Shown: piece after piece, positions 53,136 to 61,966 of the stretch
Numbering within the stretch: the stretch's first letter is position 1
Layout: the number at the start of each line of letters is the position of its first letter
Assembly (NCBI RefSeq): GCF_016862895.1
Contig: NZ_BONV01000010.1
Coordinates: 1-64,000 of the forward strand
Origin: Planotetraspora kaengkrachanensis
Lineage (GTDB): Bacteria; Actinomycetota; Actinomycetes; Streptosporangiales; Streptosporangiaceae
Reading direction: 5' to 3'
Length of the DNA: 64,000 nt
The notes under the pieces: generated by a model
Database searches by the model: none
Seen by the model: the letters and a program-made list of their open reading frames with translations, nothing else
What the model was told of the DNA's origin: nothing
Program-made: the position numbers and the translations under genes

Positions 53136-54308
53136 TCAACCAAGTCGCGACAGGCGCGCGACGGCCTCGTCGATGACCTCGTCCCTCTTGCAGAAGGCGA
53201 AACGCACGAACTGGCGCCCGCGCTCGGGCCGGTCGTAGAAGACCTGGGTGGGGATGGCGACCACGCCCGCCAACTCGGGCAGCCGCATGGCGAACTCAAG
53301 GCCGTCGTCGAACCCCAGCGGGCGGATGTCAGTCTGGACGAAGTAGGTGCCGGCGGGTCGCAGCACGTCGAACCCGGCCGTCCGCAACCCCGCCGCCAGC
53401 CGGTCGCGCTTGGCCTGCAGGGCGGCCCGCTGCGCCGCCACCCACTCCATCTCCTCGCGCAGCGCGTACGCCACGGCCAGCTGCCAGGGCGCGCTGGAGG
53501 TGAAGGTCAGGAACTGCTTGACCGTCTGGACCGCCCGCGTGAGCGAGGGCGGCGCGCAGATCCATCCGGTCTTCCAGCCGGTCACGCTGAAGCTCTTGCC
53601 CGCCGAGGAGATCATGATCGTCCGCTCCCGCATGCCGGGGAGCGTCGCGAGCGGGATGTGCTCCACGCCGTCGAAGGTCAGATGCTCGTAGACCTCGTCG
53701 GTGACGGCGATCAGGTCGTGGTCCCTGCAGACCGCGGCGATCTCCTCGAGCTCCGCCCGGGTGAAGACGGTCCCCGTGGGGTTGTGCGGCGAGTTGACCA
53801 GGACGGCCCTGGTGCGGGGACCGGCCGCGGCGGCCAGCTCCGCGGGGTCGAAGGTGAAGCGGCCCGCGTCGACCCGCAGGGTCACGGGCTTGCGCACCGC
53901 GCCCGCGAGCGCCACGGCCGCGCCGTAGGAGTCGTAGAAGGGCTCGAAGACGATCACTTCGTCTCCGGGCTCGCAGACGGCGAGCACGGCGGCCGCGATC
54001 GCCTCCGTCGCGCCGACCGTGACCAGCACCTCGGCGCCGGGGTCGTAGGCCAGGCCGTACCAGTCCTTGCGGTGGTCGGAGACGGCCTGGCGCAGCTCCG
54101 GGACGCCGGGACCCGGCGGGTACTGGTTCAGCCCGCCCCTGACGGCGTCGACGGCGCGCTCGAGCATGCGGGCGGGCCCGTCGGTGTCGGGGAAGCCCTG
54201 GCCGAGGTTGATCGCACCCGTGTCCACGGCCAGTTTCGTCATCGTCGCGAAGACGGTCGTGCCGAACTCGCGCATCCGTCCCACCAGCGGCTCTTCCACA
54301 GCGGCCAC
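53136..54308 (-). CDS. Class I PLP aminotransferase, DapC/YbdL-like
   Basis: A 390-residue fold-type I aminotransferase. NLGQGFPDTDGPARMLE, NQYPPGPGVPELR, VTVGATEAIAAA, NSPHNPTGTVFT, VTDEVYEHL and SSAGKSFSVTGWKTGW, with the PLP Lys in the last, are the Ib aminotransferase pattern shared by N-succinyldiaminopimelate aminotransferase (DapC) and YbdL/KYAT-like enzymes. The GTG start is used. The substrate could be succinyl-amino-oxopimelate or methionine/glutamine. Not clearly in an operon. Confidence 0.9.
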   Translation of the reverse strand: MAAVEEPLVGRMREFGTTVFATMTKLAVDTGAINLGQGFPDTDGPARMLERAVDAVRGGLNQYPPGPGVPELRQAVSDHRKDWYGLAYDPGAEVLVTVGATEAIAAAVLAVCEPGDEVIVFEPFYDSYGAAVALAGAVRKPVTLRVDAGRFTFDPAELAAAAGPRTRAVLVNSPHNPTGTVFTRAELEEIAAVCRDHDLIAVTDEVYEHLTFDGVEHIPLATLPGMRERTIMISSAGKSFSVTGWKTGWICAPPSLTRAVQTVKQFLTFTSSAPWQLAVAYALREEMEWVAAQRAALQAKRDRLAAGLRTAGFDVLRPAGTYFVQTDIRPLGFDDGLEFAMRLPELAGVVAIPTQVFYDRPERGRQFVRFAFCKRDEVIDEAVARLSRLG

Positions 54309-54513
54309 CTTATGCCCGGCGGGCGCGACCCCCCACCCCCGGGCGGAGCCTATTCACAACTCGTCACGATATATGCCCATTAAGCAAGAAGCACGGCATT
54401 TGTCGCGATTGAGCGGGATTCACGGATAACAGCTCTAGATCAACCTGTTTCACCGGGTTACTTTCAAAAGACGGCCCGTTTGGTACGTGCCACTCAGCAA
54501 AGGAAGAGAGGGA
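54309..54513. promoter_or_regulatory. Divergent promoter region
   Basis: About 205 bases between the divergent aminotransferase and the TrkA-N/RyR gene. The sequence is AT-rich near 54360-54480. Plus-strand GGATAAC at about 54424 could be a -10, with TTGAGC about 17 bases upstream as a -35. This is a weak assignment. Confidence 0.35.
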
Positions 54514-56202
54514 ATGACGTTTTCCGCGACCTTTGTGGTACGTGTCACCTTTGTGTTCCTCGGGCTCGCGGCGCTGGCGGCCGGATACATCGGGCTGGCC
54601 GCGTACGCCCCGGACATCGGCGGCCTGCCCCCCACCCGTCTGGACCTCCTCTACTGGGACCTCCAGCTGTTCGTCTTCGACTCCGCCCCTCTCGAGGGCA
54701 ACGGCCCTCTTCCCGGCGCGCTGGAATTCGCCCGGTTCGCCGCACCGGGGGTCACCGTTTACACGCTGGTCGAAGGCGCCCGCCTGCTCCTTTCCTCGGA
54801 AATGCGGCGGATACGGGCCCGTGAATCCCGCGACCACGTCGTCGTCTGCGGATCCGGGGCGGTGGCGATCGCCCTGGTCGAGAAACTCCGCCGCACGAGC
54901 GAGAGAATCGTGATGATCGGCTCCTCCTCCACCCCGCCCATGGGCGACGGGAGGGTCCTCTACGTCAACGGGGACGCGCGGAGCCCCTCCACCCTGCGGG
55001 CGGCCGGCGTGCACCGGGCGTCGGTGCTGTACGCCTGCGAGGCCGACAGCTCCGTGAACACCGCCATCGCGCTGGCCGCGCACGGCATGCCCAGGATCGG
55101 TGAGCGGCATCCGCTCTCCGCGTACGCGCACATATCCGATCCCGACCTGTGCGCCGCGCTCCGGGCGAGGCGGCTCGGCCTTCCCGGCACGCCGCGGCTG
55201 CGCCTGGACTTCTTCAACCTCGACGAACTGGCCGCCCGCGTCCTGCTCGAGCAGCACCCCATCGTGAACGACCGCCCCATCGTGGTGATCGGTCTCGACG
55301 CGTTCGGCCGCAGCCTGCTCACCGAGATCGCCAGACGGCGCCGGCTCCAGGGCTCCGACGCGCCCCGCCTGCCGGTCACGCTGATCGACACCCACGCGAG
55401 CCAGGCCGCGCCCGCCCTGTGCCACAGGTTCGAGTTCATCGGCGAGGTGTGCGCGCTCACGTGCCACGACGTCGCGCCCAGTGACCTGCCGCTGACCGAT
55501 CTGCTGCCGGGCGAGACGCCGCAGCGGGTGTTCATCTGCTACGCCGACCAGGACCTGGCGCTCAAGACGGCGCTCACCTCGCTGCGGTTGTGGTGCTGCG
55601 GACCCGGCTCCCTCGTCGTGCGGGTCGAGCAGACGGCCACGTTCGGCAGCGCCTTCGACGACGTCCGGCTGCTGGAGGGCCTGTCCGGGGCCCTGCGCAT
55701 CTTCGCGATCAACGAGGCGGCGGGCGATCCCCGGCTCATCACCGAGGACCTGGTGGAGACGCTGGCGCGGGCGATCCACGAGAACTACCTGATCGTCAAC
55801 ACCGCCAGGAACACCTCCGCCGCGAACGCCTCCATGGTCGGCTGGGACGCGCTGCCGCCGCGTCTGAAGGCCGCCAACCGGGGCCAGGCCGAGGACATCG
55901 GCCGCAAACTCGCCGCCATCGGCTGCGCGCTCGCCCCCCGGGTCGAGCCCGACCTGGAGTTCGCCTTCAAGGACCACGAGATCGAGCGGCTCTCCCAGAT
56001 GGAGCACGAACGCTGGCTGAAGAACCTGATCAGGAACGGCTGGACGTGGGGCCCGATCAGGGATGCCGAGCGCAGGAGGCACCCCGACCTCGACAGCTGG
56101 GACAGATTGTCGGCCGAGGCCAGGGAGAAGGACCGCGACACCGTGCGGAGCCTGCCCGGGATCCTCGCCGACGCGGGCTTCCAGATCGTCAGAATCTCGT
56201 GA
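54514..56202 (+). CDS. Channel-like protein with two TM segments, TrkA-N and RyR domains
   Basis: A 562-residue protein. Residues 5-31 and about 72-95 are hydrophobic, with LDLLYWDLQLFVFDS between them, laid out like a pore helix. TrkA-N/RCK-like Rossmann modules follow: HVVVCGSGAVAIALVEKL (about 108) and, after a diverged stretch, PIVVIGLDAFGRSLLTEIA (about 258). The last about 75 residues (EIERLSQMEHERWLKNLIRNGWTWG to GFQIVRIS) are a RyR domain, first seen in ryanodine receptors. TVGYG-like selectivity sequence is absent, so ion specificity is unclear. ATG 54514 follows AGGAAG by 7 bases. It may be a ligand-gated ion channel or a sensor. Confidence 0.85.
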   Translation: MTFSATFVVRVTFVFLGLAALAAGYIGLAAYAPDIGGLPPTRLDLLYWDLQLFVFDSAPLEGNGPLPGALEFARFAAPGVTVYTLVEGARLLLSSEMRRIRARESRDHVVVCGSGAVAIALVEKLRRTSERIVMIGSSSTPPMGDGRVLYVNGDARSPSTLRAAGVHRASVLYACEADSSVNTAIALAAHGMPRIGERHPLSAYAHISDPDLCAALRARRLGLPGTPRLRLDFFNLDELAARVLLEQHPIVNDRPIVVIGLDAFGRSLLTEIARRRRLQGSDAPRLPVTLIDTHASQAAPALCHRFEFIGEVCALTCHDVAPSDLPLTDLLPGETPQRVFICYADQDLALKTALTSLRLWCCGPGSLVVRVEQTATFGSAFDDVRLLEGLSGALRIFAINEAAGDPRLITEDLVETLARAIHENYLIVNTARNTSAANASMVGWDALPPRLKAANRGQAEDIGRKLAAIGCALAPRVEPDLEFAFKDHEIERLSQMEHERWLKNLIRNGWTWGPIRDAERRRHPDLDSWDRLSAEAREKDRDTVRSLPGILADAGFQIVRIS

Positions 56203-56233
56203 TCGGCCACAGGTCCGTGGTGGACTGGCGGGT

Positions 56234-57220
56234 ATGGACCACTCCGCGCCGACCGGCCGCGTTCGCTCGCTCGACGCGCTACGCGGATTCGCGATCTGCG
56301 GGATCATGCTCGTCAACACCTGGCAGCACACGCTCGCCGACCGGAAGGCGACGTCGATCGACTGGGTGATGGGCAACCTGTTCCAGAGCCGCTTCTATCC
56401 GGTCTTCGCGTTCCTCTTCGGCATGGGCTTCGCCCTCTTCCTGCGGTCGGCCCGGTCGCGGACGTCTCATCCCCGGCTGGTGCTGCTGCGCCGGCTCGTC
56501 GTCCTCGCCCTGCTCGGCGCCGTCCACACGTGGGTGGAGCCGGGTGAGGTGCTGCTGCCGTACGCGATCCTCGGCGTCACCGTCCTGCTCCCGGCGAGCT
56601 TCCTGCCCCGGCCGCTCGTGCTGCTCGCCGGCCTGGGCACGATGGTCCCCGCGATGGTCACGGGCAAGCCGTACGTGCTGATCGCCGCGCTGTTCCTGCT
56701 CGGTCTCGCCACCGTCGAGTACGGCGGAGCCGGCCGCCTGGCGTCGCCGGTCGTGTTCGGGACGAGCGCCGTGCTCGCCGTGCTGCTGACCTGGTGGTGG
56801 ACCCATTCGCCGCCGGGCGGCGGGGTCTACCAGGCGGCGGCCCTGTGCGGCGCGGCCGCGTACGGTACCGGCTTCCTGCTGGCCGTGCGGCGGACCGCGG
56901 TCTTCGAGGCGCTCGGCAGGATGGCGCTCACCAACTACGTGAGCAGCACGGCCGCCATCGTGGCGGCGGCCCCTCTGCTGCGCGCGGACGGCACGGGCTC
57001 GGCCGTCGTCGGCGTCACCGTCGTCACGCTCGCGGCGCAGGCCGCGTTCAGCCGGTGGTGGCTGACGCGCTACCGGTACGGCCCCCTCGAATGGGTCTGG
57101 CGATCGCTCACCTGGTGGGAACCGGTCGCCAACCGGCAGACTGGGACTCGTGACTCGAATCGCCCTGTGCCAGATCCCCGTCGACCACGATCCGAAGACG
57201 AACCTCGAGACCGTTCGTGA
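56234..57220 (+). CDS. DUF418 membrane protein
   Basis: A 328-residue protein with about eight hydrophobic segments. The N-terminus RVRSLDALRGFAICGIMLVNT and the C-terminal DUF418 core (EALGRMALTNYVSSTAA, RWWLTRYRYGPLEWVWRSLT) are diagnostic. Family members resemble acyltransferases but have no settled role. The last 71 bases overlap the nitrilase-type gene in another frame, so a polar tail after WEPV may not be under selection. Confidence 0.82.
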   Translation: MDHSAPTGRVRSLDALRGFAICGIMLVNTWQHTLADRKATSIDWVMGNLFQSRFYPVFAFLFGMGFALFLRSARSRTSHPRLVLLRRLVVLALLGAVHTWVEPGEVLLPYAILGVTVLLPASFLPRPLVLLAGLGTMVPAMVTGKPYVLIAALFLLGLATVEYGGAGRLASPVVFGTSAVLAVLLTWWWTHSPPGGGVYQAAALCGAAAYGTGFLLAVRRTAVFEALGRMALTNYVSSTAAIVAAAPLLRADGTGSAVVGVTVVTLAAQAAFSRWWLTRYRYGPLEWVWRSLTWWEPVANRQTGTRDSNRPVPDPRRPRSEDEPRDRS

Positions 57221-57941
57221 GGCGCTGGCCCGGGCGGAAGGCGCCGACCTGGCCGTCTTCCCCGAGGCGACGCTGACCCGTTTCGGCAGGGGTGTCACCG
57301 AGGCGGCCGAGCCTCTCGACGGCCCGTTCGTCACCGGGCTCGCCGAGGCCGCCAGGGAGCACGGCACGGCCGTCATCGCGGGGGTGTTCGAGCCGGCCGA
57401 GGGCGGCCGCGTCTTCAACACGGCCGTCGCCCTGGACCGGACGGGGCGGCTCGCGGGCGCCTACCGGAAGATCCACCTGTTCGACTCGTTCGGCGCCCGG
57501 GAGTCCGAACTCGTGGCGCCCGGGGACACTCCGGTGGTCGTGGAGCTCGCCGGGCTGAGGATCGGCCTCATCACCTGCTACGACATCCGGTTTCCCGAGC
57601 TGGCCAGGGAGCTGGTCGATCAGGGGGCCGACGCCTTCGCCGTCATCGCGGCGTGGGGCTCCGGCCCGATGAAGGAGGATCACTGGGTCACGCTGGTCAG
57701 GGCGCGGGCGATCGAGAACACGACCTGGACGATCGCCGTCGGACAGGCTCCGAATCCGTCCGCCCGCGACTCGTTCGGCGTGGGCCGCAGCATGCTGATC
57801 GATCCGATCGGCGCCGTCCGGCACGATCTCGGTCCGGGGCCCGCCGTACAGGTCGGGGAGATCGACGCCGGCCTGACCGAAATCGTGCGAAGGACCCTTC
57901 CGTCACTGGAACATCGCCGGCTCGGAATCGGCGGCTCGTAA
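57150..57941 (+). CDS. Carbon-nitrogen hydrolase (nitrilase superfamily)
   Basis: A 263-residue amidohydrolase of the nitrilase superfamily. The catalytic triad is Glu in AVFPEATLTRF, Lys in GAYRKIHLFDS and Cys in LITCYDIRFPELAREL. It hydrolyses amides or nitriles; related proteins include omega-amidases and deaminated-glutathione amidases (Nit1). The GTG start (57150) lies inside the end of the DUF418 gene. The likely role is metabolite repair, but this is not certain. Confidence 0.9.
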   Translation: MTRIALCQIPVDHDPKTNLETVREALARAEGADLAVFPEATLTRFGRGVTEAAEPLDGPFVTGLAEAAREHGTAVIAGVFEPAEGGRVFNTAVALDRTGRLAGAYRKIHLFDSFGARESELVAPGDTPVVVELAGLRIGLITCYDIRFPELARELVDQGADAFAVIAAWGSGPMKEDHWVTLVRARAIENTTWTIAVGQAPNPSARDSFGVGRSMLIDPIGAVRHDLGPGPAVQVGEIDAGLTEIVRRTLPSLEHRRLGIGGS

Positions 57942-57951
57942 ACTTGTGCCC

Positions 57952-58410
57952 ATGAGCGAGCCGGGACACAGGACACAGATGCAGAAGGTGATCCCGCCCA
58001 GGCTGCTCGTGCCGTACCTGGGAAGCAAACGGACGATCATCTCCGGGTACGTCTACCGAGTGCAGGACTGCGGCCGTCTCACCACTCCCGGGTCGCTCGT
58101 GGAAGCCCTCGACCTGGGCTTCGAAGGATCGGAGCTGACGCCGGACGTGCCCGAGCTGTACATCATGCGGTGGTACGCGCGTGACATCGACACCTACGTC
58201 GTACCGTACGGCCCGCACATGGGCGGGGATTGGAGCGATTCACCGCCGTTCACGGGCAACGGGTTCACCACCTCCCGGGAGCATGTGGTGCCTCAGTTCC
58301 ACACCATGCCGATGCCGATCCCGGCCGGAGCGGAGATCATTCATCTCACCGGCGCCGGGGAACGCCCCTTCGCCGGCTACGACGGCCTGACCTGGCGGCC
58401 CGCGTCATGA
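57952..58410 (+). CDS. Conserved hypothetical protein
   Basis: A 152-residue protein of unknown function. Features seen: YLGSKRTIISGYVYRV, DLGFEGSELTPDVPELYIMRWYARDIDTYVVPYGPHMGG and REHVVPQFHTMPMPIPAGAEI. No hydrophobic segment or signal peptide. It begins 10 bases after the nitrilase gene and overlaps the following gene by four bases (ATGA), so it is co-expressed with both. I recognise no domain. Confidence 0.75.
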   Translation: MSEPGHRTQMQKVIPPRLLVPYLGSKRTIISGYVYRVQDCGRLTTPGSLVEALDLGFEGSELTPDVPELYIMRWYARDIDTYVVPYGPHMGGDWSDSPPFTGNGFTTSREHVVPQFHTMPMPIPAGAEIIHLTGAGERPFAGYDGLTWRPAS

Positions 58411-58838
58411 CGGACATCGAACCCGCCGGTCTGGGGTTCGTCGCCGAGTACCGCGACCAGACCTACGCCGCGGCCATCGGGCCGGACAGCGACGACGTCG
58501 TCCTGTTCAGCGAGTCAGCCGACGAGGGCTTCGCCAAGGTCGGCAGCTACTGGCGCCTGACGGTGCGCCGCTCCGACCTGCGGTCGCTGACGCTGCTGCG
58601 CACGGTCGGGGCGTTCGGCGGCGAACCGTGCCTCGTCCTCGACGAGGACGACGGCGACTCCGACGGCCTGCACATCGCCTACACCGGGCACAGCGGGATG
58701 AAGGCGGAGGCCCTCGGCTACTGGCTGGTCGACCACGGCGCCTACGAGGTGGTCGTCCCCCGGGACGAGGTGCACTCGATCCGGGTCGAGCGGGTGCCCG
58801 TCCCCACCACCGGCGATCAGGACCCCAGCGACCGGTAA
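58407..58838 (+). CDS. Conserved hypothetical protein
   Basis: A 143-residue acidic protein with no signal peptide or membrane segment. Its sequence alternates short beta-like pieces (YAAAIGPDSDDVVLFSES, PCLVLDEDDGDSDGLHIAYT, AYEVVVPRDEVHSIRVERV). It is coupled by ATGA overlap to the preceding unknown protein. Its 3' end overlaps the convergent carboxyltransferase gene by 22 bases. No domain is recognised. Confidence 0.75.
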   Translation: MTDIEPAGLGFVAEYRDQTYAAAIGPDSDDVVLFSESADEGFAKVGSYWRLTVRRSDLRSLTLLRTVGAFGGEPCLVLDEDDGDSDGLHIAYTGHSGMKAEALGYWLVDHGAYEVVVPRDEVHSIRVERVPVPTTGDQDPSDR

Positions 58839-60307
58839 CGCGCCAGCCTCGCGGCGAGGCGCTCGGGGGCGGGCGTGTCGAGCAGGCCGATGATCTCGTA
58901 CTCGAGTGTCCGGGCGACCCGGCGGCAGAAGGCCTCGGGCTCGTAGGCCGCGTCAGGGCGTTCCGGAACGATCCGGTCGACGATGCCGTCCCGCATCAGT
59001 TCCACGGCCCGGACGCCCTGGGACCGCGCGATCTCCGGCGCGAAGTCGACGGTCCGGTAGAGGATCGCCGACGCGCCCTCCGGCGGAAGCGGGGACAGCC
59101 ATCCGTGTTGCGCGCACACGACCCGGTCGGCGGGCAGCAGGGCCAGCGCCGCCCCGCCGGCGCCCTCGCCGAGCAGCAGGCAGACGGTCGGCGCGTCCAG
59201 CATGACAAGGTCGGCCAGCGAACGGGCGATCTCCGCCGCGAGGCCGCCCTCCTCCGCCGCCTTGGACAACGCCGCGCCCGCCGTGTCGATCACCGTGACC
59301 AGGGGCAGGCCGAGTTCGGACGCCAGGCGCATGCCGCGGCGCGCCACCCGCAGCCCCGCCGGGCCGAGGGGCGCCCCGGCCCGCTGGCGCCTGCGGTCCT
59401 GGCCGAGCACGACGGCGGGCGCCGTGCCGAACCGGGCGAGGGCGAGCATCAGGCCGGGCTCGTGCTCCCCCGTGCCGGTGCCGTTGAGCGGCGTGACGTC
59501 GGCGGCGCCCAGCTTGAGCAGGCTGCGCACCCCCGGCCGGTCGTCGCGGCGGGAGCGCATGATCGCTTCCCACGCCTCCGCCCGCTCGCCGTCGTCCTCC
59601 GGTTCCGGGCCGCGGGCCAGCCCCTTCCTCGGGGCGCACAACACGGCGAGCGCCCTGATGGCGATCTCGCGTGCGTCCTCGGCGGAGACCACGGCGTCGA
59701 TCAGGCCGTGGGCGTACAGGTTCTCGGCGACCTGCACGTCCTCGGGGAACGGGAAGCCGTAGAGCGACTCGTACACCCGGGGGCCGAGGAAGCCGATGAG
59801 CGCCCCCGGCTCCGCGGCGGTCACATGGCCGAGCGAGCCCCACGACGCGAAGACGCCTCCAGTCGTGGGGTGGCGCAGATAGACGACGTACGGCAGGCCC
59901 GCGTCGCGATGGGCCGTCACCGCGACCGTGATCTTCACCATCTGGGCGAAGGCGAGCGCGCCCTCCTGCATGCGGGTCCCGCCACTGGCCGGGGCGGCGA
60001 GCAGCGGCAGCCGTTCGGCGGTGGCCCGTTCGACGGCGCGGACGAGCCGCTCGGTGGCGGCGACGCCGATCGACCCGGCGAGGAAGGAGAATTCGCAGGC
60101 CACGACGGCCACCCGCCGGCCGTCGAGCGTGCCCTCCCCCGTGATCACCGCCTCGTCGTAGCCGGTGGCCGCCCGGGCGGCGGCGAGTTCCTCCGCGTAC
60201 TGCGAACCCGGGGCGGCCCGGTCGAGGGGAGGTTCGTCCCACGATTTCCATGAGTGGGCGTCGAGCACCCGGACGATGAGGGCTCGCGCGTCCGGGCGTG
60301 CGGTCAT
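58817..60307 (-). CDS. Acyl-CoA carboxylase carboxyltransferase subunit (AccD/AccA-like)
   Basis: A 496-residue carboxyltransferase with the two crotonase-like halves fused. The N-terminal half has VAVVACEFSFLAGSIGVAATERLVRAVE, LLAAPASGGTRMQEGA and GHVTAAEPGALIGFLGPRV, the C-terminal half LVTVIDTAGAALSKAAEEGG, CLLLGEGAGGAALALL and ARTLEYEIIGLLDTP. It moves CO2 from carboxybiotin to an acyl-CoA. No biotin carrier or carboxylase gene lies within the window. It overlaps the upstream CoA-transferase gene by four bases (ATGA), so the two probably act on the same acyl-CoA. Confidence 0.88.
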   Translation of the reverse strand: MTARPDARALIVRVLDAHSWKSWDEPPLDRAAPGSQYAEELAAARAATGYDEAVITGEGTLDGRRVAVVACEFSFLAGSIGVAATERLVRAVERATAERLPLLAAPASGGTRMQEGALAFAQMVKITVAVTAHRDAGLPYVVYLRHPTTGGVFASWGSLGHVTAAEPGALIGFLGPRVYESLYGFPFPEDVQVAENLYAHGLIDAVVSAEDAREIAIRALAVLCAPRKGLARGPEPEDDGERAEAWEAIMRSRRDDRPGVRSLLKLGAADVTPLNGTGTGEHEPGLMLALARFGTAPAVVLGQDRRRQRAGAPLGPAGLRVARRGMRLASELGLPLVTVIDTAGAALSKAAEEGGLAAEIARSLADLVMLDAPTVCLLLGEGAGGAALALLPADRVVCAQHGWLSPLPPEGASAILYRTVDFAPEIARSQGVRAVELMRDGIVDRIVPERPDAAYEPEAFCRRVARTLEYEIIGLLDTPAPERLAARLARYRSLGS

Positions 60308-61476
60308 CGTTCGCGCTCGCGGAGCCATTCGAGGACGGCGTCGTTGTCCTGGCCCAGGGCGGGAGGCGGCGTGTGGTCACGCGGTTCGTCCCCGTCGAAG
60401 CGCAATGGCGGCCCGGGCAGGTCGATCGGGCCGAGCACGGGATGGTCGACGGTGACCACCAGCCCCTGCGCGTGCACCTGATCCCAGGCGTAGACCTCGT
60501 CGATCGAGCGGATGGCGCCGGAGGGGACGCCGAGTTCGCCCAGCGTCGTCAGCCAGTGCGCCCGGGTGTGCGCGGCCAGCGCCTTCTCCATGTCGGCGAT
60601 CAGCTCCTCCCGATGCGCGAACCGATCCCTGTTAGTGGCATATTTCGGGATATCTGGATCTATGTCCAGGAGCTGAGCGATCTTGCGCCACTGGCCGTCG
60701 TTGGCGACCGCGAGCTGGATCATGCCGTCCGCGCAGTGGAACGCCCCGTAGGGCGCTATCGAGGCGTGGTGATTGCCGCTGGCGCGCGGAACGGTCTCCC
60801 CCACGGTCCAGGCCGTCCCGTGGTAGGAGTGCACGCCCACCACCGAGGCCAGCAGCGACGTGCGAACAACCGTGCCGCGGCCGGTCCGCTCCCGGTCGTA
60901 GAGGGCGGCGGCGACGCCGTACGCGCCGTGCATGCCCGCCAGCAGGTCGGCGATCGAGGCACCCACCCGGTACGGCTCGTCCGGCGACGGACCCGTGAGC
61001 GACATGAGACCCGCCTCGCCCTGGGCGATCTGGTCATAGCCGGGTCTGCCGCCCTCGGGCCCGTCGTGCCCGAATCCCGTGATCGACAAGACGATCAGGC
61101 GCGGGTTGAGCTCGTGCAGGCGCTCGACGGAGAACCCGAGCCGGTCGAGCACTCCCGAGCGGAAGTTCTCGACCAGCACGTCGCTCTGCCGTACGAGCCG
61201 TTCGACGAGGTCCCGGCCCTCGGCGGACTTCATGTCCAGGATGATCGACTGCTTGTTGCGGTTCGCCGCCAGGTAATACGTCGAAATATCGTGATCTGGC
61301 CCGACGAACGGCGGACCCCAGTGCCGCGACTCGTCCCCGGACGGGTGCTCGACCTTGATCACGTGTGCTCCCAGGTCACCGAGCATCTGGGCGCCGTGCG
61401 GGCCGGCCAGAGCCCGGGACAGGTCGAGCACGACGACGCCGCTGAGAGGTCCCTGGCTACGGAGAGGTCTCTGCAC
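60304..61476 (-). CDS. CaiB/BaiF family CoA-transferase
   Basis: A 390-residue class III CoA-transferase. VLDLSRALAGPHGAQMLGDLGAHVIKVEHP, YYLAANRNKQSIILDMKS, VLVENFRSGVLDRLGF, YDQIAQGEAGLMSLTG and the catalytic Asp region (GASIADLLAGMHG) are the family pattern. It moves CoA between organic acids. GTG 61476 follows GGAGG by 6 bases. It is translationally coupled to the carboxyltransferase gene. Substrates unknown. Confidence 0.9.
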   Translation of the reverse strand: MQRPLRSQGPLSGVVVLDLSRALAGPHGAQMLGDLGAHVIKVEHPSGDESRHWGPPFVGPDHDISTYYLAANRNKQSIILDMKSAEGRDLVERLVRQSDVLVENFRSGVLDRLGFSVERLHELNPRLIVLSITGFGHDGPEGGRPGYDQIAQGEAGLMSLTGPSPDEPYRVGASIADLLAGMHGAYGVAAALYDRERTGRGTVVRTSLLASVVGVHSYHGTAWTVGETVPRASGNHHASIAPYGAFHCADGMIQLAVANDGQWRKIAQLLDIDPDIPKYATNRDRFAHREELIADMEKALAAHTRAHWLTTLGELGVPSGAIRSIDEVYAWDQVHAQGLVVTVDHPVLGPIDLPGPPLRFDGDEPRDHTPPPALGQDNDAVLEWLRERER

Positions 61477-61665
61477 GGTCAGCCTCCACGGAAGACGATT
61501 CCGGCTCCTCCGGCAAGACTGCCAGTTGACCCGGATCACTTCCACTGAAGGCGCCGCCCGGTCATCAGGCGACGTCGTCGTGACAGGCCGCCGGCCGTAC
61601 GGTGGCCCGTTCCACGGCGAAGTTCCGCACCGCGCCGACAGCGGGTGCGGAAAGGAACCGTGAGG

Positions 61666-61821
61666 TCAGTGGGGCTGCTTGTGTCCGCGCATCCGATCCA
61701 TCAGCCGCTGGAGCCGTTCCCTGTTGCGCGGGTCACGGGCCATCGTCTTCGCCTTCTCCGTCATCCGCCGGCCCTGCGGCCCGCGGAGATACTCCTTGAT
61801 CCGCTCGATTAGCTTCGCCAT
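61666..61821 (-). CDS. 51-residue basic protein
   Basis: A short ORF on the minus strand: MAKLIERIKEYLRGPQG, a central RRMTEKAKTMARDP and a basic end RERLQRLMDRMRGHK. The composition is 30% Arg+Lys and the sequence is strongly helical, and similar short basic proteins occur in Streptosporangiales genomes. It starts 145 bases downstream of the hyuB stop. There is no membrane segment. Nucleic acid binding is possible but unproven. Its stop is 189 bases upstream of the CoA-transferase start. Confidence 0.65.
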   Translation of the reverse strand: MAKLIERIKEYLRGPQGRRMTEKAKTMARDPRNRERLQRLMDRMRGHKQPH

Positions 61822-61966
61822 CTGTCCGTTCACCGCCCTCGTATCGTTTTGTCGTTATTCGGCTACCCAGAGGCGTCGCCTCCAATCACGAGGGCACGCC
61901 TGGCGGCCGCCATACGGTTCCCCTGGACCCGATCGGCGATGCGGAGCGAGGCGCAGCGAGGCGGTC

